Below, in pieces: positions 59,544 to 64,000 of a stretch of 64,000 nt of DNA (position 1 is its first letter; every line of letters starts with the position of its first letter). The DNA is taken from assembly GCF_016863015.1 (NCBI RefSeq), contig NZ_BOOB01000037.1:1-64000 (forward strand), given 5' to 3'. A program made the translations under genes and the position numbers. The notes beneath the pieces are model-generated. The model had not been told where the DNA came from. It searched no databases and saw only the letters and a program-made list of their open reading frames with translations. This DNA is from Microbispora amethystogenes (GTDB taxonomy: Bacteria > Actinomycetota > Actinomycetes > Streptosporangiales > Streptosporangiaceae).

Positions 59544-60926
59544 GTGATTGTGGTTTCTCTACGCAGAATCGGGGCCAGGGTGGTGGTCAGGGCTCTGGAG
59601 GCCCGTGACCGGCGTCGTGCGAGGTCGGCGCCGCCGCCCGACGGTCGCGAGATCCGCATCCTGCTGCTGCACGCCAACGGCATGGGCGGCACGGTCCGGA
59701 CGGTCTTCAACCTGGCCGGGCACCTGGCCCGCACGCATGACGTCGAGATCGTCAGCGTCGTGCGGGAGCGTGAGGAGCCCTCCTTCCCCGTCCCGCCCGG
59801 GGTGCGCGTCCGCTATCTCGACGACCGCCTGCCGCGCCGTAAGGGCCTGCTGTCCCGCTTCCCCAGCAGGCTCGTGCCGAAGGACGAGGCGGCCTACCAC
59901 TGGTTCACCCTGCGCACCGACCTCAAACTGGTCCGCTACATCCGGTCCCGCCGTCGCGGCATCGTCATCGGCACCCGGCCGGGCCTGAACCTGATCGCCG
60001 CGCGCTTCGCGCCCCCGGAGATCATCACCGTCGCCCAGGAGCACGGGAACCTGTCCTCGCACCAGCCGCTGGTGCGCAGCCAGATCGTCCGCCGGTACGG
60101 CAGGCACGACGCGGTGGTCACTCTGACGCAGGCCGATCTGCGTACCTACGAGCGGTCCTTCGACAAGGCCCGCAGGGAGCGCCCGGCCGTGCTGGCCCAG
60201 GTGCCCAACGCGACGCCCCGCCTCGGGGGCGGCGTCTCGCCGCTCACCGCCAAGACCGTGGTCACCGTGGGCCGCCTGACCTGGGGTAAGGGCTACGACC
60301 TGCTCATTCGCGCGTGGGCGCACGTCGCCGAGAGGCACCCGGACTGGACGCTGCGGATCTACGGCGGCGGTCCCCGGATGGAGAAGCTCCAGGCGGCGAT
60401 CGACAAGCGCGGCCTGACGGAGCGGGTGTTCCTCGAAGGCCCGGCCGACGACGTCGGCGCGGTCCTCGCGGACGCCTCGATGTTCGTGCTGAGCTCCCGC
60501 CACGAGGGCATGCCGATGGTCATCCTGGAGGCGATGAGCAAGGGTGTGCCGGTCGTCAGCTACGACTGCCCCACCGGCCCGAAGGAGATGATCAGCCACG
60601 GCCGCGACGGGCTGCTGGTGAAGCCGCAGAAGATCCACGCGATGGCCGACGCCATCAGCACCCTCATCGAGGACGAGGACCTGCGCCGCGAGATGGGCGC
60701 CAACGCCCTGACCACCGCCGCCCGCTACGACCTCGACGTCATCGGCGCCCGGTGGGAGAACCTGCTCTCCGGTCTCGTCGAACGCAGGCGTGCCCTCGGG
60801 GGGCCATCCCAGGATCCGTCCGAGGAGCTGTCCGAGGAGCTGTCCGAGGAGCTGTCTGACGATCCGTCCGACGAGGCGGAGCCGGATCTCCCGGCGTCGT
60901 CGGTCATGTCACGGCCGGGCCCGTAA
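59544..60926 (+). CDS. GT4-family glycosyltransferase
   Basis: A 460-residue GT-B glycosyltransferase. The N-terminal Rossmann domain contains the donor/acceptor loop HANGMGGTVRTVFNLAGHL; the C-terminal domain has VGRLTWGKGYDLLIRAWA, FVLSSRHEGMPMVILEAMS (the E-x7-E signature) and PTGPKEMISHGRDGLLV. Basic N-terminus suggests membrane association. The C-terminal tail carries a 12-base unit repeated three times (SEELSEELSEEL, 60819-60854). It transfers a sugar, probably to a cell-wall polymer or exported glycan; no neighbours define which. Confidence 0.88.
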   Translation: MIVVSLRRIGARVVVRALEARDRRRARSAPPPDGREIRILLLHANGMGGTVRTVFNLAGHLARTHDVEIVSVVREREEPSFPVPPGVRVRYLDDRLPRRKGLLSRFPSRLVPKDEAAYHWFTLRTDLKLVRYIRSRRRGIVIGTRPGLNLIAARFAPPEIITVAQEHGNLSSHQPLVRSQIVRRYGRHDAVVTLTQADLRTYERSFDKARRERPAVLAQVPNATPRLGGGVSPLTAKTVVTVGRLTWGKGYDLLIRAWAHVAERHPDWTLRIYGGGPRMEKLQAAIDKRGLTERVFLEGPADDVGAVLADASMFVLSSRHEGMPMVILEAMSKGVPVVSYDCPTGPKEMISHGRDGLLVKPQKIHAMADAISTLIEDEDLRREMGANALTTAARYDLDVIGARWENLLSGLVERRRALGGPSQDPSEELSEELSEELSDDPSDEAEPDLPASSVMSRPGP

Positions 60927-61162
60927 CCGTGGCCGCAACGGCGCCGAGGATATCTGGCTGGCCATGACATGACCGGGTTCCCGGGCGAAGCCGCCGGCGA
61001 GTGAGGCGGGACCGAACAGGTCGAGCTGCGGCTGTGCCGGTTGGCGGTTTTGGCATTCGAGCCGCGCCCTTTACAACGTAGATTTCCGTAGGACTTTTGT
61101 CCTGCCCGAGGCCGGATCGATCGCTCTGTTCGCGGGGGCGCCGTGCTTCTACCGTTTTCGAC
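60927..61162 (+). promoter_or_regulatory. Intergenic region with CCTTTACA..GTAGATT motif before the ABC exporter
   Basis: The 236-base gap contains CCTTTACAACGTAGATT (61068-61084), matching 15 of 17 bases of the element before the recombinase at 50.0 kb. TAGATT (61079-61084) with TTCGAG (61056-61061) 17 bases upstream is a weak promoter candidate. Nothing else is evident. Confidence 0.4.
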
Positions 61163-62161
61163 GTGGACACCGACATCCCCGACCCCACTGGCTCCCCCGC
61201 AGTGTCCCTGACCACTACGACGAAGAGCTTCGGCCCCGTACGGGCCGTCGACGGGCTCACGCTCACCGTGCCCCGCGGCCAGACCCTGGCTCTCCTCGGC
61301 CCCAACGGCGCCGGCAAGTCGACGGCCATCGCGCTCCTGCTCGGGCTGATACCTCCCGACTCCGGGCAGGCCGCGCTGTTCGGCCTGGCCCCCGAGCGGG
61401 CCGTACGGCGGGGGCGTGTTGGCGCGATGACGCAGGAGGGCGGCCTGGTCCAGCGGGTCACGGTCCGCGAACTGCTGTCCTTCGTGTCCGGCACCTACCC
61501 CGCTCCCCTCCCCCTCGACGAGGTGGTCGCGCTCGCGCGGATCGGCGACCTGCTCGGCCGCCGGGTCGACCGGCTGTCCGGCGGCCAGGCCCAGCGCGTG
61601 CGGTTCGCGATGGCGGTGTGCGGCGATCCGGACCTCGTCGTCCTCGACGAGCCCACCGCCGCCCTCGACGTGGAGGCCCGGCGGGAGTTCTGGACCGGCC
61701 TGCGCGGGCTCGCCGACCAGGGCAAGACCATCCTGTTCTCCACGCACTATCTGGAGGAGGCCGACGAGCAGGCCGACCGGATCGTGGTGCTCGGCCACGG
61801 CCGCGTGATCGCCGACGGCACCAGCGCGGAGATCAAGCGCGCGGCGGCGCTGACCACGGTCCGCGTGACCGTCGACGGCGACGCCTCCTGGCTCGCCACC
61901 CTGCCCGGCGTGCGCCACATGGAGATCCGGGCCGGCCGGGCCCACCTGCGCAGCGGCGACTCCGACGCCACCGTCATGGCCCTCGCCCGCGCGGGAGCCG
62001 TACGCGACCTGGAGGTCGTCCCGGCCGACCTGGAGGACGCCTTCGTCGCCCTGACGAGCACAGTTCCAGCCACAGTTCCAGCCACAGTTCCAGCCACAGT
62101 TCCAGCCACAGTTCCAGCCACAGCCCCGACTACCGCCCCGACCGGCAAGGAGAACGCGTGA
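61163..62161 (+). CDS. ABC exporter ATPase, DrrA type
   Basis: A 332-residue ATPase: Walker A GPNGAGKST, signature LSGGQAQRVR, Walker B LVVLDEPTAALD, switch histidine STHYLEEADEQADR, and the DrrA/CcmA-type C-terminal region DLEVVPADLEDAFVAL. GTG 61163 gives a normal N-terminus. The tail is a 12-base unit repeated five times (62061-62120; TVPA repeats), not seen in DrrA. Its stop overlaps the permease start. Together they form an ABC-2 exporter for a drug, lipid or peptide. Confidence 0.9.
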   Translation: MDTDIPDPTGSPAVSLTTTTKSFGPVRAVDGLTLTVPRGQTLALLGPNGAGKSTAIALLLGLIPPDSGQAALFGLAPERAVRRGRVGAMTQEGGLVQRVTVRELLSFVSGTYPAPLPLDEVVALARIGDLLGRRVDRLSGGQAQRVRFAMAVCGDPDLVVLDEPTAALDVEARREFWTGLRGLADQGKTILFSTHYLEEADEQADRIVVLGHGRVIADGTSAEIKRAAALTTVRVTVDGDASWLATLPGVRHMEIRAGRAHLRSGDSDATVMALARAGAVRDLEVVPADLEDAFVALTSTVPATVPATVPATVPATVPATAPTTAPTGKENA

Positions 62162-62886
62162 TGTGGGGATATGTCCGGCTCGAACTGACCAGGACCCTCC
62201 GCGACGGCGGCTATGTCATATTCGCTGTTGTGATGCCGGTCGTCATGTACGTCATCTTCACCAACCTCGGCCTGGCCCCCGGCGACCGGCACGACGCCGC
62301 GATCTACGTGATGGTCAGCATGGCGGCGTACGGCGCGCTCGGCGGCGCGTTCAACAACGGCAGCGGCATCGCCGAGGACCGCGCGACCGGATGGCTGCGT
62401 CAGTTACGGCTCACGCCGCTGACCCCCGTGCAGGTCGTCACGGGGAAGGTGCTGACCGGGGTCGTCGGCGTCGTGCCGAGCATCGCGGCCGTGCTGCTGG
62501 CCGGCGTGCTGGTCAACCACGTCACGCTCCCGCCGCAGCGGTGGCTGGCGATCATCGTGCTGCTGTGGGCCGGGACCGTGCCGTTCTCCCTGCTCGGCCT
62601 CGGTAACGGCTACCGCCTGTCCGGCCAGACGGCGGCGGTGGCCAACGTCGCGACCATGCTGACCCTGTCCATCGTCGGCGGCCTGTGGATACCGGCGGAG
62701 ACGTTCCCCTCCTGGCTGCGCGCGATCGCCGACTGGACGCCGTCGAACAGCTACGCGGGCCTGTCCTGGCGGGTCGCGTTCGGCGACGCCCCCACCCTCC
62801 GGCAGGCCGCGATCCTTGTGGCGTGGCTGCTCGTCTTCGCCGCCTACGCGATGTACGGCTACCGCCGCGCCGGGCGCCGGGCCTGA
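62161..62886 (+). CDS. ABC-2 type exporter permease, DrrB-like
   Basis: A 241-residue membrane protein with six helices; YVIFAVVMPVVMYVIFTNL opens it and SIVGGLWIPAETFPSWLRAIADWTPSNSY is the ABC-2 signature region. The ATG at 62161 shares its A with the ATPase stop (TGATG); a GTG one codon earlier is possible. It forms the export channel with the preceding ATPase. A histidine kinase gene follows 23 bases later, so the exporter is probably under two-component control. Confidence 0.9.
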   Translation: MWGYVRLELTRTLRDGGYVIFAVVMPVVMYVIFTNLGLAPGDRHDAAIYVMVSMAAYGALGGAFNNGSGIAEDRATGWLRQLRLTPLTPVQVVTGKVLTGVVGVVPSIAAVLLAGVLVNHVTLPPQRWLAIIVLLWAGTVPFSLLGLGNGYRLSGQTAAVANVATMLTLSIVGGLWIPAETFPSWLRAIADWTPSNSYAGLSWRVAFGDAPTLRQAAILVAWLLVFAAYAMYGYRRAGRRA

Positions 62887-62909
62887 CCCCCTGTACCCTG
62901 GCGATCTCC

Positions 62910-64000
62910 ATGACAACCGAACGCCCCATGACGACCGAACGCGACATCTGGCTCGACCCGCTGCGGGAGGGCGAGCGCGGCCCCGACGCCAAGGGGCTGT
63001 TCATCTGGGTGCTCCTGACGGCGGGACCCGTGTGGGACATCGCGCACGGCCGGTCTCACCCGCTCTGGCTGGCGTGGCCGGCGGCGGTGGCCGCGGCCGG
63101 GCTGTACCTCCTCACCGCCCACCACGCCTTCGCCGACCGGCGGCGGGCCCTGCCGTCGCTGGGGCTGCTGGCGGCCGTCGTCCTCGCGGCGACCGCCGGG
63201 TTCGGCGACAACTGGCTGTACCTGGTCGTCATGCTCGCCACCGCCACCGGGATCGCCGTGCAGGGCCGGGTCCTGCCGCTGCTGCTGCTCGCGGAGTGCG
63301 CCGCCGCCCTGCTGCTGGCCGTACGCGGCGGAGCCGGCCTCACCGACGCGGCCCCGCTGGTCTGGGGCACGTTCACCGCCGGCCTCATCCCGGCGATAAT
63401 CATCAGGCTCTGGGCGGCCATCCACGAGCTCAAGGCCACCCGGGAGGAGCTGGCCCGGACCGCCGTGACCGAGGAGCGGCTGCGTTTCTCCCGCGACCTG
63501 CACGACCTGCTCGGCCACACCCTCTCAGTGATGGTCGTCAAGGCCGAAGCCGTACGCCGGCTGACGCGGGTCGACGCGGAGGCGGCCACCGCGCAGGCCG
63601 CCGACATCGAGCGGATCGGGCGGGAGGCGCTGGCGGAGGTGCGGGCGGCCGTCACCGGCTACCGCGGCAGGGGCCTTTCGGCCGAGCTCGACGCCGCCCG
63701 GGCCGTCCTCGCCGACGCCGGCATCGGCGCCGTGGTCCGCACCTGCCCGGTGCGGGCGGCTCCGGAGATCGACGCACTGCTCGGCTGGGCCGTACGCGAG
63801 GGCGTCACCAACGTCGTACGGCACAGCGGCGCGGCGGCCTGCGACATCGACCTGGCCGAGGGCGGCGGCCGTCTGCTGCTGGAGATCCGCGACGACGGCC
63901 CGGCGCGGGAGAAGACCCCTGGGCACGGCAACGAGCACGGCAACGGGCTGACGGGGCTGCGCGAGCGGGTGCGGGCCGTGGGCGGCAGCCTGGAGATCGC
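62910..64000 (+). CDS. NarL-type sensor histidine kinase (3' end cut by window edge)
   Basis: Open from ATG 62910 to the right edge (363 codons). Five or six membrane helices (residues 28-165) make the sensor, followed by the HisKA_3 dimerisation domain with phospho-acceptor His198 in FSRDLHDLLGHTLS and a HATPase_c domain (REGVTNVVRHSGA, EIRDDGPA, GLTGLRERVRAVGG). The start repeats MTTERPMTTERD; the second ATG (62928) is possible. Its response regulator is presumably just beyond the window. Placed after a DrrAB-like exporter, it likely senses the exported compound or envelope stress. Confidence 0.9.
   Translation, partial: MTTERPMTTERDIWLDPLREGERGPDAKGLFIWVLLTAGPVWDIAHGRSHPLWLAWPAAVAAAGLYLLTAHHAFADRRRALPSLGLLAAVVLAATAGFGDNWLYLVVMLATATGIAVQGRVLPLLLLAECAAALLLAVRGGAGLTDAAPLVWGTFTAGLIPAIIIRLWAAIHELKATREELARTAVTEERLRFSRDLHDLLGHTLSVMVVKAEAVRRLTRVDAEAATAQAADIERIGREALAEVRAAVTGYRGRGLSAELDAARAVLADAGIGAVVRTCPVRAAPEIDALLGWAVREGVTNVVRHSGAAACDIDLAEGGGRLLLEIRDDGPAREKTPGHGNEHGNGLTGLRERVRAVGGSLEI

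Overview
The window is very GC-rich DNA with short intergenic gaps, many GTG starts, 4-base GTGA/ATGA stop-start overlaps and leaderless-looking promoters. The gene content (SARP/AfsR-type and LAL regulators, paired TetR-exporter units, DUF3040, MauE/TlpA pairs) points to a soil actinomycete. I infer the order Streptosporangiales, but cannot confirm it without comparison. No rRNA, tRNA, CRISPR array or insertion sequence was seen. It looks like an accessory chromosomal region rich in regulators, transporters and specialised-metabolism genes.

Layout. 1-9.6 kb: a GntR/FadR regulator (runs off the left edge) is divergent from a carbohydrate/polyol-type ABC importer (binding protein, two permeases, two ATPases), followed by a succinate-semialdehyde-type aldehyde dehydrogenase and an iron-containing alcohol dehydrogenase; together they suggest uptake and oxidation of an alcohol or polyol. 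9.8-14.8 kb: a large uncharacterised protein with PLP-enzyme-like motifs is divergent from a SARP regulator across a repeat-rich promoter. 14.8-18.7 kb: a compact operon for a six-cysteine 59-residue peptide with its own signal peptidase, ABC exporter, thioredoxin-like protein and MauE-type membrane protein. 18.7-31.7 kb: amino-acid permease, gene remnant, AraC/VOC pair, UvrA-like ATPase, TetR-MFS pair, RNA and protein methyltransferases, TetR-monooxygenase pair, and a pentapeptide-repeat protein.

31.9-34.4 kb: a small protein of three tandem repeats, a hairpin, a TPR protein and a SagB-type nitroreductase-fold dehydrogenase, closed by a terminator; this looks like a RiPP-type cluster. 34.4-39.5 kb: ArsR with a two-domain SRPBCC protein, a KhtTU-like K+/H+ antiporter, CtaG with DUF2243, and a membrane-anchored glutaredoxin. 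39.5-49.9 kb: a frameshifted Tat-exported metallo-beta-lactamase-fold gene, two very large NTPase regulators, two alpha/beta hydrolases (one with an apparent internal deletion), an SDR, and an ECF sigma/YCII pair. 50-55.8 kb: a solitary tyrosine recombinase, methyltransferase, TetR-MFS pair, GNAT, a structured non-coding RNA with its own terminator, and a DUF4865/TetR pair. 55.9-64 kb: PlsC acyltransferase, a class B penicillin-binding protein, DUF3040, a lysine methyltransferase-like protein, a GT4 glycosyltransferase, and a DrrAB-type ABC exporter followed by a histidine kinase cut by the right edge.

The two best candidates for undescribed biology are the disulfide-peptide system at 14.8-18.7 kb, whose peptide gene and export/oxidation operon share a 56-base promoter architecture in the same register, and the repeat-peptide/TPR/SagB operon at 31.9-34.4 kb. 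The 963-residue protein at 9.8-12.7 kb and the ncRNA at 54.4 kb come next.
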